Positions 1 to 7,553 of a stretch of 18,537 nucleotides of DNA are shown here, piece by piece. Location of the stretch: NCBI GenBank assembly GCA_900549345.1, contig UROC01000036.1, positions 1 to 18,537 of the forward strand, in the 5' to 3' direction. The stretch's first letter is position 1. Every line of letters begins with the position of its first letter. This DNA is from an uncultured Collinsella sp. Its GTDB lineage: Bacteria; Actinomycetota; Coriobacteriia; Coriobacteriales; Coriobacteriaceae. Both the position numbers and the translations under genes were made by a program. The notes under the pieces were generated by a model. The model saw nothing but the letters and a program-made list of their open reading frames with translations. It searched no databases and was not told where the DNA came from.

Positions 1-253
1 GCTGCGCGGCGGGCTGGCGGAGCATGCGGCGGCGGCATGGGGGCACCGGCCTCCATGGCCTCTCCACCTGCGGAAACGAGGTGATGGCCGGGTGCCGGGG
101 GCTATCTCCGCGTTGCGCTAGCTGCGGAAACGCGTGTTCCGTTCAGGCTGTTGCGTTGAGATTGAAAATCAACCCAAAATGATGGGGAATAGTGGACGAG
201 ATTCCGGACTAAGCGGTTTTGATAGGTGATGCCGGGGTGGGTGCCCCTGCGCC
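1..253. other. Left-edge region without a supportable gene
   Basis: No start codon plus ribosome binding site combination supports a gene here. On the plus strand the three frames are open at the left edge; two of them stop near 84 and 120, so the C-terminal tail of a gene entering from outside could end here. The residues are low-complexity (Ala/Gly/Arg rich) and no family can be assigned. The 11-base string ctgcggaaacg occurs twice, near 69 and 122. Bases 160-250 are less GC-rich than the first 120. A minus-strand open frame covers 102-311, but it has no ribosome binding site and runs into the inverted repeat that follows, so I do not call it. Confidence 0.4.
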
Positions 254-466
254 GTGCAAAAATTGGAGTATTCTGCAACAATAGGGGGTCTGTTAATTTA
301 TCGCAGGCCAAATAATGCAGCTAAAGAGTTATTTTAGGGTGGTAAACCGAAGAGTTCTTCCCCAAATGTTGCCTAACGTTCTCACGGAAGAGTGATTTCG
401 CTTCACTTTTGGATCCACTCGAGGGTGATGGACACCCGGCTCTGCTGAATACTCGCAATTTTGCAC
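254..466. repeat. Inverted pair of a 24-base motif (MITE-like, no transposase)
   Basis: A 24-base motif beginning GTGCAAAA and containing GAGTATTC lies on the plus strand at 254-277 and on the minus strand at 466-443. The two copies match at 20 of 24 positions by eye, and weaker similarity continues inward (GGGGGTC versus GGTGTC). They point towards each other and enclose 213 bases. Between them are small stems: CTAAA/TTTAG near 319-335, GAAGA/TCTTC near 350-361 and AGTGA/TCACT near 391-407. There is no gene inside. The right arm begins 30 bases downstream of the stop codon of the minus-strand gene at 497-1687. It could be a miniature inverted-repeat element or a copy pair of a dispersed intergenic repeat. 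No target-site duplication is evident. Confidence 0.5.
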
Positions 467-496
467 GTCGCTAGGGTACCCACCTTGTTAGTCAGC

Positions 497-1687
497 CTAG
501 TTTCCGGCCCCGAAGACCTTGCCCTCGGGCGTGAAGCTGCTTGTTTGGTTGAGCGATGGACTGTCGGGTTCGGCAGTCTGCATGTCATCGATTGCCGGAG
601 CCTCGTTAATCGTCGGATCGTCCAATGTGATGCCTTCGAGCATTGCTTTTTCGAGGTCGATTCGTTGACGCTCTTCGGAATCCTGGCGAAACTCCTCCTG
701 GATTCGTTTCTTCTCCTCAATAAACCTTCTGAGCACAAACAGTCTCAGGTCCTCTTGCATGATTTGAAAGTCTTTTGGCAGACGCGAGGGGCGTATACCT
801 TCTTTTCGTTGGATTGCCGCTATGACCCTAACGAAAGAACTGGCATGCATAAAGGAATAACGGCTGACGGTGATGATTCCGTAGCCCATGGACGCAAGTG
901 CGTTCTTGCGTTCTTCGTCGATGGCGCGGTCTTCTTCAGCGTCGTGATAAAACCCGTTGTATTCAATATCTGTTCGAGATTTCTTCAGATATACATCCAT
1001 AAAGAACTTTTTGCGTCTCGTGAGATTTTTTGCGGCGGCGGTGACCTTCACCTCGTAGTCGGTCTCAATTCCTTTAATGCCAAGCCCTCCTTCGCTTTTG
1101 GGCAACGTAAGCATCATGGCAAAGGCCGTTTCCATGGGAGACCGGCATCCATCGCGTACACATTGAATCGCCTTTCGGGCAAGGGCCAAACCGTCGCATC
1201 TGGTAATGGAATTAAAGAACTGCTTTAGCCTCTCGGTCGAGGTAAGCGCGAAACGCTCGGTATAGGAGGTGGAAGAGCCGGTTCCTAGGGAATAAGCGCC
1301 GCACAGTTCAAAGTAGTACTCCACTAGTTCGCGAAAAGGGAGATAGGTGGCGGCCTGAAGTGCACAAAGCTCAACGCCAACAATGTAGATGTCATCTTCT
1401 AGCTCTATAAAACGCGAGCATGAGAATCGCTTTGACGAAACGTGGCATCGACAGTCCATCGCGTAACGCGCGTTCCTGCGATCAAACACCATTACCTCGA
1501 GGCAATCATTTGCGTCGAGGGCAACATCATGTTTGGCAAGCCATTCTGCGGCTGCGTCGAGGAGTGCTCCGCTGGGGCATGATTCGTAAATTGCGGCAGA
1601 GCTGCAGGACTCGATGTCTTTCGCAGACACCGAATGCGCGGCTTGGTAGACCGCTTTTGCAGTGGTATGTGACAATACGATACTCAT
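497..1687 (-). CDS. Nuclease-like protein of unknown function (DUF559/Vsr-like C-terminal core), paralogue A
   Basis: This 396-residue protein has no function I can name. Residues 183-290 look like a PD-(D/E)XK endonuclease core of the DUF559/Vsr type: SPME with E186, then D231, then E242 in IEYNG, H248, D253-R254, and a closing ALASMGYG segment (264-270). Residues 1-180 contain a segment with an ELCGAYSL motif (127-134). A charged helical region (about 309-345) and an acidic, proline-containing tail follow. The plus-strand gene at 9652-10701 is a very divergent relative with the same order of motifs. The ATG start has an AT-rich upstream stretch and no clear ribosome binding site, so initiation may be weak. 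The gene is visibly less GC-rich than its neighbours, which suggests horizontal origin. The N-terminal plus nuclease layout recalls AbiEi-like/DUF559 proteins of actinobacteria, but that is inference. Confidence 0.7.
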   Translation of the reverse strand: MSIVLSHTTAKAVYQAAHSVSAKDIESCSSAAIYESCPSGALLDAAAEWLAKHDVALDANDCLEVMVFDRRNARYAMDCRCHVSSKRFSCSRFIELEDDIYIVGVELCALQAATYLPFRELVEYYFELCGAYSLGTGSSTSYTERFALTSTERLKQFFNSITRCDGLALARKAIQCVRDGCRSPMETAFAMMLTLPKSEGGLGIKGIETDYEVKVTAAAKNLTRRKKFFMDVYLKKSRTDIEYNGFYHDAEEDRAIDEERKNALASMGYGIITVSRYSFMHASSFVRVIAAIQRKEGIRPSRLPKDFQIMQEDLRLFVLRRFIEEKKRIQEEFRQDSEERQRIDLEKAMLEGITLDDPTINEAPAIDDMQTAEPDSPSLNQTSSFTPEGKVFGAGN

Positions 1688-2037
1688 GGTATATATCGTG
1701 TCAGCTAATGCCGTGTTGATGGCGCTGAGTGGGAAAGCCGTTTTAGCGGTCTAACCAAATGCTGTCCAAAAGCTTGACGCGATTATGGGTTGATACGCCC
1801 TAAATAAATGTTTTCGCAGCTCGGCTATAGCATAGAAATACTCAATTGCTGCACATTTGGTATCGATGTATCGCAATCAGAACACAAATCACGTGTCGGG
1901 AAAGTGCCGAAATAGTTAAATAATAGGGTTCAGAATTTGTGAAGAGCGGGCCTGCTTATGGAACGTGGGGCGGCCCCGCTGCGGGGTTTCCCGCTGCGAA
2001 GCCGCTCGTGAGCAAGCAGTGTTTGTCGCAGGCGTTG
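1688..2037. other. Intergenic region, AT-rich then GC-rich
   Basis: Bases 1688-1940 are AT-rich, lie upstream of the minus-strand gene at 497-1687 and presumably hold its promoter. A TATATA-type -10 reads on the minus strand next to the ATG, but it is too close to the start codon to be convincing. Bases 1945-2037 switch abruptly to GC-rich sequence with nested short stems, described separately. I see no RNA gene or small coding region. Confidence 0.5.
1967..1994 (-). terminator. GC-rich nested stems downstream of the exonuclease gene
   Basis: Three overlapping perfect short stems are possible: GGGG/CCCC (1967-1977), CCCCGC/GCGGGG with a 1-base centre (1974-1986) and GCGGG/CCCGC with a 4-base loop (1981-1994). 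They lie 43-70 bases beyond the stop of the minus-strand exonuclease gene. They could end its transcript, but no T-run follows, so an intrinsic terminator is uncertain and a dispersed palindromic repeat is the alternative. Confidence 0.3.
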
Positions 2038-3006
2038 TTATTTCGCAAACAGGTTCTTGAGGTTGAACTCGGCCTGGACGGTACGGAGCATGAGGTCGGT
2101 GTCGTCGAGGCCCAGGTGCTGCTCGTTGGCGTCGGCGGCGAGGGTGCCACGGCGGCGCGCCCAGTTCTCGAGCGCAGCGGGCGCGGACTCGCGGGGGAGC
2201 GAGCGCACGTCGGCGTCCAGGCTGCGGCAGATTTGGCGCGAGTCGATGACGATGATCTTGCCTGCGCGGCGCGCCTCGGCGTAACCGTCCAGATGAATTT
2301 TGAACCAGCTGTCCTCGAAGGCGGCATTGTGTGCCATATAGGGATACTTCTTCATGAGCTTGAGCAGCTGCTTCTGCAGCTCCTTGTTCTCGCGGAACGG
2401 CTTTTTGCCGTCGATGTCGTCCCAGGTGATGTGATGGATGTTCGATAGCGGCACATCCTCGCCGCGGTAGATGTCGGGCAGGCCGCAGTAGTGTGCCTCG
2501 GCGTCATGCGGCACGGCGTCGCTGGTGAGATCCATGACCTCCCAGCCCACGTTGATGATGTAGCCGCGCTCGGGCGCGCGACCGGTGGTCTCGATGTCGA
2601 TGCCCAACACCGTGCCTTGGATGGGCTTGCGGGCATAGGCCACGCCGAGTGCGTCGCGGTCACCGCGGATCTCGCGCATAACGGACGCGGCGGTGCGCTT
2701 TTGCATCTTGCCGATAGCTGCACAGGTGTCGGCATCGGACAGGCCGCGCGAGAGCGTCGCGGGCGTCACGTTGCGCAGGCGCGCCTCGCCAATCTGGTCG
2801 CACAGGTCGCGGTTGCGGTCGGCCAGGTCGCGCACGGTGGCAAAGTCGAAGCTGGGGTCGCCCTCGGCAGTAAAGTACTCGGTCTCGAGCACCTTGAGGG
2901 CCTCCTCGCCCTTCTGACGTTCGGACTCCATGGCGCCGTGGTCGCCGTAGATAAACATGGGGATAAACGGCTGGCGCTCGTATTCGAGTGCTTGCGAAAC
3001 ATTCAT
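2038..3006 (-). CDS. DEDDh-family 3'-5' exonuclease (RNase T / DnaQ-like)
   Basis: The C-terminal half (about 133-322) is a DEDDh exonuclease domain that removes 3'-terminal nucleotides from DNA or RNA with two metal ions. Exo I is DIETTG (D137, E139). Exo II is HNAAFED (226-232), where the usual aspartate after Phe is Glu, with Asp next to it. Exo III is H297-x4-D302. Residues 1-130 form a hydrophilic, mostly helical N-terminal region that I cannot assign; it makes the protein longer than a bare exonuclease domain. The ATG at 3006 is preceded by AAGGAG at 6-base spacing, so the start is secure. The gene appears to be monocistronic and divergent from the permease gene. The substrate (repair, oligoribonucleotide turnover or tRNA trimming) cannot be read from the sequence. 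Confidence 0.85.
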   Translation of the reverse strand: MNVSQALEYERQPFIPMFIYGDHGAMESERQKGEEALKVLETEYFTAEGDPSFDFATVRDLADRNRDLCDQIGEARLRNVTPATLSRGLSDADTCAAIGKMQKRTAASVMREIRGDRDALGVAYARKPIQGTVLGIDIETTGRAPERGYIINVGWEVMDLTSDAVPHDAEAHYCGLPDIYRGEDVPLSNIHHITWDDIDGKKPFRENKELQKQLLKLMKKYPYMAHNAAFEDSWFKIHLDGYAEARRAGKIIVIDSRQICRSLDADVRSLPRESAPAALENWARRRGTLAADANEQHLGLDDTDLMLRTVQAEFNLKNLFAK

Positions 3007-3087
3007 ATGCTGCTCCTTGGACGGGCCGCGTCGCGCGGCTCGGGGTTACTGAGTTGTGGCGAGATGATAGTTTACCATGGGCAACTA

Positions 3088-3115
3088 TTGGCACCGCGCC
3101 CGGGACAACTACAAT
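3088..3115 (+). promoter_or_regulatory. Predicted sigma-70-type promoter of the permease gene
   Basis: TTGGCA (3088-3093) and TACAAT (3110-3115) are separated by 16 bases on the plus strand. Transcription would start near 3122, leaving a leader of about 56 bases before the permease ATG. A GAAAGG ribosome binding site lies at 3160-3165. The same region must also drive the divergent exonuclease gene, for which I find no equally good promoter. Confidence 0.45.
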
Positions 3116-3177
3116 ACCCTAGTTGACCGCTAGGACTTTTACAATGTTGCCGAAAGACACGAAAGGTTCCATCCGTC

Positions 3178-4260
3178 ATGGATTTACTGATTGATATTCT
3201 GCTCGACGCCGGCAAGGACACGCTGTCCCTGGTGCCGTTTTTGTTGGTGACGTATCTTGCCCTCGAGACGCTGGAGCATGTGGCGGGCGACCGCGTCAAC
3301 GGTGCTATCAAACGCGCAGGCGCCGCCGGCCCCGTGGTTGGTTCGTTGTTGGGCATGGTGCCACAGTGCGGGTTTTCGGCCATGGCGGCGACGCTGTACG
3401 CCGGCCGCGTCGTGACGCTGGGCACGCTGGTTGCGGTTTTCCTCTCGACCTCAGACGAGATGCTGCCGCTGTTGCTTGCCGAGCAGGTTCCCGTGCAGAC
3501 CATGGCGATGCTTCTGGCTTCGAAGGCGCTGATCGCGCTGGTCACGGGCTTTATCGTGGACGCCGCCGTTCGCGGGTTGCGCCGCAACGTCCGCGCACAT
3601 ACGGCGATTCGTCGCACCGTGCTGGGGACCGCGGTCAATCCGGCACACGTGAACTGCGCGCACGATGACCACAGCGGTGGCGACATCATTGACGAGGTGG
3701 CCGAGGCGGGCGTGAGCGCCGATCACATCCACGAGCTGTGCGAGCGCGACCATTGCGGCTGCGATGAAGACGAGGACGAACCCCACCACGGACACGGCCA
3801 CGATCACGGTCATGAGGGCGAGCATGAACACCATCATGGCCACGGTCACTCCCACGAGGGCGCGCCCGTTCTGTCGATCATCCGCAGCGCGGTCTCGCAC
3901 ACCGTGCAGGTCTCGGCATTCATTTTTCTGGTGACGTTGATTCTGGTCGCCGTCCTTGAGACCTTTGGCGAGTCCGCAATCGAGCAGTTCCTGCGAGGCA
4001 ATGAGACGCTCGCCGTCCTGGGCTCGGCGCTTGTCGGTTTGATCCCCAACTGCTCTGCCAGCGTCGTTATTACGCAGTTGTACCTCGAAGGTGCGCTGCA
4101 GCTGGCGCCGATGCTCGCCGGCACGCTCATTTCCGCTGGCGTGGGCTACCTGGTGCTGTTCCGCACCAATCGCAGTGCCCGCGAAAACGCCCTGTTTCTG
4201 GTCATGATGTACGTCATCGGCGCCGGTTGGGGACTCGTTCTCTCCGCCTTCGGGCTCTAA
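3178..4260 (+). CDS. ArsP_2-type putative 10-TM heavy-metal exporter with His-rich loop
   Basis: This 360-residue integral membrane protein matches the family described as putative 10-TM heavy-metal exporters (DUF2899/ArsP_2, sometimes annotated as arsenic efflux or putative manganese transporter). Two halves carry matching motifs: PQCGFSA (62-68) in the first and PNCSASV (290-296) in the second, each with a conserved Cys after Pro. Between the halves lies a cytoplasmic-type loop (about 140-228) extremely rich in His, Asp and Glu (HGHGHDHGHEGEHEHHHGHG at 204-223) plus several Cys. It probably binds metal ions. Other hydrophobic segments lie at about 15-32, 50-60, 80-100, 107-130, 235-262, 275-300 and 308-360. 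The gene stands alone behind its own promoter and ends 18 bases from the convergent gene. The exported metal cannot be told from sequence. Confidence 0.8.
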   Translation: MDLLIDILLDAGKDTLSLVPFLLVTYLALETLEHVAGDRVNGAIKRAGAAGPVVGSLLGMVPQCGFSAMAATLYAGRVVTLGTLVAVFLSTSDEMLPLLLAEQVPVQTMAMLLASKALIALVTGFIVDAAVRGLRRNVRAHTAIRRTVLGTAVNPAHVNCAHDDHSGGDIIDEVAEAGVSADHIHELCERDHCGCDEDEDEPHHGHGHDHGHEGEHEHHHGHGHSHEGAPVLSIIRSAVSHTVQVSAFIFLVTLILVAVLETFGESAIEQFLRGNETLAVLGSALVGLIPNCSASVVITQLYLEGALQLAPMLAGTLISAGVGYLVLFRTNRSARENALFLVMMYVIGAGWGLVLSAFGL

Positions 4261-4278
4261 GCCCAAAATCTACCTTGT

Positions 4279-4761
4279 TTAGCGTAACAGCTCGGTGAGG
4301 TTGCGCTTAAAGCGGGCGCGGTCTTCGCTGGTGAAGGCTGCCGGCCCGCGGGTGCGACCGCCAGCGCGGCGCACCTTCTTTTCCTCGTGGCGAATAAATA
4401 GCTGCATATCGATGGTGGCTTTGTCGTATACTCGCCCGCGCACGCCGATGGCGGCGGCATCGCGTCCGAGCACCATGCTCGCTAAGCCAATGTCCTGCGT
4501 CACGACCACGTCGCCCGCCTGCAGGCGTTCGACAATGGCAAAGTCGGCGCTGTCGGCGCCCACGCTCACATCGAGCGTCGTGACCCAAAATCCGCGTCGC
4601 GCGTGCTCGGCATCGCGCGGGTCGTCGCGGCGAATGTGCCGTTCCAGGTTTTGCGTGCTGTTGCCGGCGATAACAACGGCGATGCCTGTCCGCCGCGCGC
4701 AGTCAATCGACTCGCGCGTGACCGGGCAGGCGTCTGCATCAATAAAGAGCGTTCGCGGCAT
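4279..4761 (-). CDS. YaiI/YqxD family protein (DUF188, UPF0178)
   Basis: The 160-residue protein matches the UPF0178 family over its full, typical length. It has the N-terminal FIDADACPV segment (6-14), a GNST motif near residue 53, a VVTQDIGLAS segment near 106-115 and a GRVYDKATI segment near 129-137. The acidic residues at the N-terminus resemble the active-site aspartates of PIN/NYN-type nucleases, so an RNA-processing role is often suggested, but biochemical function is not established. The ATG directly abuts the TAG of the upstream DUF308 gene (TAGATG) with no good ribosome binding site of its own, so translation is probably coupled. It ends convergently, 18 bases from the permease gene. 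Confidence 0.9.
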   Translation of the reverse strand: MPRTLFIDADACPVTRESIDCARRTGIAVVIAGNSTQNLERHIRRDDPRDAEHARRGFWVTTLDVSVGADSADFAIVERLQAGDVVVTQDIGLASMVLGRDAAAIGVRGRVYDKATIDMQLFIRHEEKKVRRAGGRTRGPAAFTSEDRARFKRNLTELLR

Positions 4762-5364
4762 CTAGTGCACCAGTTTGCCAAATTGAATAGCACGAACAAT
4801 CAGCGTTACGCCAAACACCAGCAGCGCGGCGCCGCTAAAGATGACGAGCATCTTGGCCGACCACAGCGGATAGATAAACACGAACATGCCGGCGATGATT
4901 GAGAGTGCGCCGCTCAGGATGGCGAGAGCGCGGTTGGACGAAAGCTCGGACTCCAGAATGGACATGACACCTTCGACAATCCAGCCAAAACCGGCCACGA
5001 TAACCACCATCGTGGTGAGCGTCGCGGTCGAGAAGGCCTGGTTGCGCAGGATTATGACGCCGCCCAAGATAATGAGTAGGTTGGAGATGATGCTCGTCAC
5101 GCGCCAGCCGGTGGGCAGCAGTGGCTCAAAAATGGCAGTGAACAGCCTGATGGCTGCCGTAATCACAAAGTAGAAGCCCAGGACGGTCGTCAAAAAGACG
5201 AGGGACTTGGCGGGTGCAAAAAGCAGCGCGATACCAGCAATGAGCGCTAAGACGCCCGTGATGGCGTAGATCCAGCGTACGGCCTTGACGGCTTTGCCCG
5301 CCATGCTTTTCTCGTCAAATCCAAACTGGCTCGATTTTTGGTCATCGTTCTTAAAGATGCCCAT
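4762..5364 (-). CDS. HdeD-family membrane protein (DUF308)
   Basis: This 200-residue protein has six hydrophobic segments in three hairpins, at about 29-52, 54-80, 89-107, 112-136, 144-166 and 168-192. This matches the DUF308/HdeD repeat membrane family. HdeD of E. coli is linked to acid resistance at high cell density; the role in other bacteria is unknown. The N-terminal 25 residues are charged and cytoplasmic-like. The ATG has AGGAG at good spacing. The gene is first of a two-gene unit with the DUF188 gene, whose ATG follows the stop codon with no gap. No convincing promoter is visible in the 235 bases shared with the divergent nitroreductase gene. Confidence 0.85.
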   Translation of the reverse strand: MGIFKNDDQKSSQFGFDEKSMAGKAVKAVRWIYAITGVLALIAGIALLFAPAKSLVFLTTVLGFYFVITAAIRLFTAIFEPLLPTGWRVTSIISNLLIILGGVIILRNQAFSTATLTTMVVIVAGFGWIVEGVMSILESELSSNRALAILSGALSIIAGMFVFIYPLWSAKMLVIFSGAALLVFGVTLIVRAIQFGKLVH

Positions 5365-5599
5365 AATGTCTCCTTTCCGTGCGGCGTAAGCCTTGATCGT
5401 TACAACTAGTATCGCCTAAAGGCGCTGGCGTATGGGTCGGGGAGGGCGAAACGTAACCCAAAGGTCCCGAATTGTTTCCGTTGTTCCCCACGTCGCGATT
5501 TTCTATTCAACAGGTGTAGAACATTGCAGCCCTGTTCGTTATTGCCTACGTTTTAGGTTAGATTTTCCTAAGGACAATTGGCTTGTATTGGGGGTTCCT

Positions 5600-6271
5600 A
5601 TGAACGAAGCAGTTCCCGCGGCGCCGGTAAGCGCCGAGTCGATGGCAAAGCAGGGTTGCGAAAAGCTTGGCCTGGACACGTTTGACGCGCTGGTCCGCCG
5701 CGCCCGCACGTGCCGCCGATTTGACGAGTCCATGCGCGTGCCGCGCGAGTTTTTGCTCGAGTTGGCAGAGCTGGCGCACCTGGCTCCCTGTGGCGCCAAT
5801 GCTCAGCGCCTACGTTTTCATGTGGTGAGCGGTGCAGAGGACTGTGCTCGCGTGTTCGATGAGCTCGTGTGGGCCGGTGCTCTTAAGGATTGGCCGGGTC
5901 CTGGCGAGGGCGAGCGCCCGACCGGCTACATCGCGATTCTTGCCGAGCGAGCTGTTCCGGGTAAGCCCGCCGCGCCCATCACCGAGGTCGACACCGGCAT
6001 TGCCGCCCAGACGATGATGCTTGCCGCTCGCAGCGCCACGCCCGAGGTGGCGGCATGTATGTTCAAGGCCTTTACGCCCCGCGCGATCGACGCTATGGGG
6101 CTCGATAACGACAAATACGAGCTCAAGCTGATCATGGCTTTTGGCGTGTCAGCCGAGACACAGGTGATCGACGCGATCGACTCCAACCCGGATGGCTCTA
6201 TCAATTACTGGCGTGATGAGGCACAGGTTCATCACGTGCCCAAGCGTCCGCTTGCCGACGTGCTGCTGTAG
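5600..6271 (+). CDS. Nitroreductase family protein
   Basis: The 223-residue protein belongs to the FMN-dependent nitroreductase family, which uses NAD(P)H to reduce nitro compounds, quinones or flavins. Visible features are the N-terminal RRARTCRRF segment (33-41, the R-x-S/C-x-R-x-F phosphate-binding type), LAPCGANAQ (61-69, where many relatives have APSGGNxQ) and the DTGIAAQTMMLAA helix (131-143). The ATG at 5600 is chosen over a longer frame from 5432 because a GGGGG ribosome binding site lies just upstream and the extra 56 residues look non-coding. It is followed by two histidine phosphatase genes on the same strand after an 83-base gap containing a strong hairpin, so co-transcription is uncertain. 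The natural substrate is unknown. Confidence 0.85.
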   Translation: MNEAVPAAPVSAESMAKQGCEKLGLDTFDALVRRARTCRRFDESMRVPREFLLELAELAHLAPCGANAQRLRFHVVSGAEDCARVFDELVWAGALKDWPGPGEGERPTGYIAILAERAVPGKPAAPITEVDTGIAAQTMMLAARSATPEVAACMFKAFTPRAIDAMGLDNDKYELKLIMAFGVSAETQVIDAIDSNPDGSINYWRDEAQVHHVPKRPLADVLL

Positions 6272-6304
6272 TTGCGCGTCGTTGAGGCGCGATTCGGCGG
6301 CAAA

Positions 6305-6339
6305 ACCACCACAAAGGCGCCTGTCACCTTTGTGGTGGT
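6305..6339 (+). repeat. Perfect 13-bp inverted repeat (hairpin)
   Basis: accaccacaaagg at 6305-6317 pairs perfectly with cctttgtggtggt at 6327-6339 around a 9-base loop. It lies 33 bases after the nitroreductase stop and just before the ribosome binding site (GGGGAGG) of the next gene. There is no T-run on either side, so it is not a classical terminator. It could be a dispersed palindromic unit, an mRNA-stabilising hairpin, or a structure that limits access to the downstream start. Confidence 0.7.
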
Positions 6340-6354
6340 GCGAGGGGAGGGTGT

Positions 6355-6897
6355 GTGGCCGATTTGTATTTGGTGCGGCATGGACAGACCGAGCTCAATG
6401 TGAAGAACATTTTGCAGGGCTGGCACGATTCGCGACTTACGGCGCGCGGGCGCGAGCAAGCGCTGGCGACGTGTGCGGCGTTCGGGGACCGCGGCGTGAC
6501 CTTTGACCATGTGTATTCGTCTCCGTTGGGGCGGGCGCGGTGTACGGCCGAGCTTATCGTTGGCGAGGGTCGTTCCATAGAGCTGGTCGATGAACTGCGC
6601 GAGTGGCATTTGGGTTCGTTGGAGGGCACATCAAATCGCGAGATGCCTGCGCAGCCCTGGGGCGATTATCCGGTTGCCTTTGGCGGCGAGTCGGAAAGTG
6701 AGCTTCGCGCACGTATGGTCGCGGCACTGTCCCGCATCATGGCTCGGCCCCGGCACGACTGCGTGCTGGCCGTCTCCCACGGCTCAGCCTGTCAGGAGTT
6801 TCTTAGATGCGTGACTGGCGGGGGAGAGCAACCCGACAACGGTGCCGTGCTTCATTTTGGCTATTGCGACGGGGCGTTTTCGCTCTTGGGTTGGTAA
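6355..6897 (+). CDS. Histidine phosphatase family protein (first of tandem pair)
   Basis: This 180-residue protein has the full set of histidine phosphatase (phosphoglycerate mutase-like) residues: RHGQT (8-12, with H9 as the phosphorylated His), the SSPLGRARCTAE segment with R60, the acid E83 in LREWHLG, and the second catalytic His H142 in VSHGSA. The start is GTG, behind a strong GGGGAGG ribosome binding site. It is shorter than its downstream neighbour, which begins 18 bases after its stop; the two align across their length and look like a tandem duplication. The substrate is unknown. Candidates are phosphoserine (as in the metal-independent phosphoserine phosphatases of this superfamily), alpha-ribazole phosphate or other small phosphoesters. 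Confidence 0.87.
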   Translation: MADLYLVRHGQTELNVKNILQGWHDSRLTARGREQALATCAAFGDRGVTFDHVYSSPLGRARCTAELIVGEGRSIELVDELREWHLGSLEGTSNREMPAQPWGDYPVAFGGESESELRARMVAALSRIMARPRHDCVLAVSHGSACQEFLRCVTGGGEQPDNGAVLHFGYCDGAFSLLGW

Positions 6898-6915
6898 CAA
6901 ACGAAAGGACCCCCT

Positions 6916-7551
6916 ATGAATAAGGACCTGTATCTGGTCCGTCACGGACAGACGATATTTAACCTCAAGCGCATTATTCAGGGCTGGAGTGACTCGCCAC
7001 TTACGCAGCTGGGATGCGACCAGGCGGCGCGTGCCGGCATGTTCTTGCGTGCGCGCGGCATTGAGCCCGATCATGCCTATACCTCGACACTTCATCGCAC
7101 CGAGCAGACTATCGCCAACTTGTGGCCGGGCTTGGCGTACGAGCGCCTGGACGGCCTGCGCGAGTGGTTCTTTGGCGACTTTGAGGCCGAGCGCGTGATA
7201 CTCATGCCCGAGCGCCCGTGGCGCGACTTCTATCGCCAGTTTGGCGGCGAGGGTCAGATGCAGGTGCGCGAGCGCATGGTGGCGACGTTGACCGAGCTTA
7301 TGCAGCGTCCGGACCATACGTGCGTGCTCGCTGTAAGCCATGGCTCGGCTGTCAAGGAGTTTATGGATCACGTGAAGGGCGCGGCGGCAGACGAGCGCGA
7401 CCGTGTGCCGGGCAACTGCTCGGTACTGCATTTTGCGTTTGATGATGCGACGGATACGTTTGAACTGGTTGAGATCTTTACGCAGGAAGACTACGCGCGC
7501 GAGCTGGGGCTTGAGCCGCTCGTGGCGGCAGCAGGCCCGCAGCGCGGGTAG
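6916..7551 (+). CDS. Histidine phosphatase family protein (second of tandem pair)
   Basis: The 211-residue protein carries RHGQT with H10 as the phospho-acceptor, STLHRTEQT with R61, E83 in LREWFFGDFE, and H142 in VSHGSA. It shares long matching stretches with the preceding gene (LYLVRHGQT, IIQGWSDSPLT versus ILQGWHDSRLT, TCVLAVSHGSA versus DCVLAVSHGSA) but has a longer C-terminal tail. A GAAAGGA ribosome binding site lies 6 bases before the ATG. The two genes almost certainly form one transcript. It ends 2 bases from the convergent DUF1015-like gene. The ADERDR insertion (158-163) is not shared with the first copy and may tune substrate choice. Confidence 0.88.
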   Translation: MNKDLYLVRHGQTIFNLKRIIQGWSDSPLTQLGCDQAARAGMFLRARGIEPDHAYTSTLHRTEQTIANLWPGLAYERLDGLREWFFGDFEAERVILMPERPWRDFYRQFGGEGQMQVRERMVATLTELMQRPDHTCVLAVSHGSAVKEFMDHVKGAAADERDRVPGNCSVLHFAFDDATDTFELVEIFTQEDYARELGLEPLVAAAGPQRG

Positions 7552-7553
7552 TG

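Noticed and set aside
102..311. Small minus-strand gene of 69 codons near the left edge
   Set aside because: No ribosome binding site, and it starts inside the inverted-repeat element; more likely part of intergenic repeat sequence.
461..1228. Plus-strand open frame of 255 codons opposite paralogue A
   Set aside because: No ribosome binding site, no family features, and the opposite strand carries the motif-bearing frame shared with paralogue B.
3123..3145. TTGACC with TACAAT as a promoter of the permease gene
   Set aside because: The spacer is only 11 bases; the pair at 3088-3115 has 16 bases.
3451..4266. Minus-strand open frame opposite the permease gene
   Set aside because: The plus-strand protein has clear membrane segments and paired motifs; the antisense frame has none.
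5432..5599. Longer start of the nitroreductase gene
   Set aside because: The 56 extra residues have no family similarity, and the ATG at 5600 has a GGGGG ribosome binding site.
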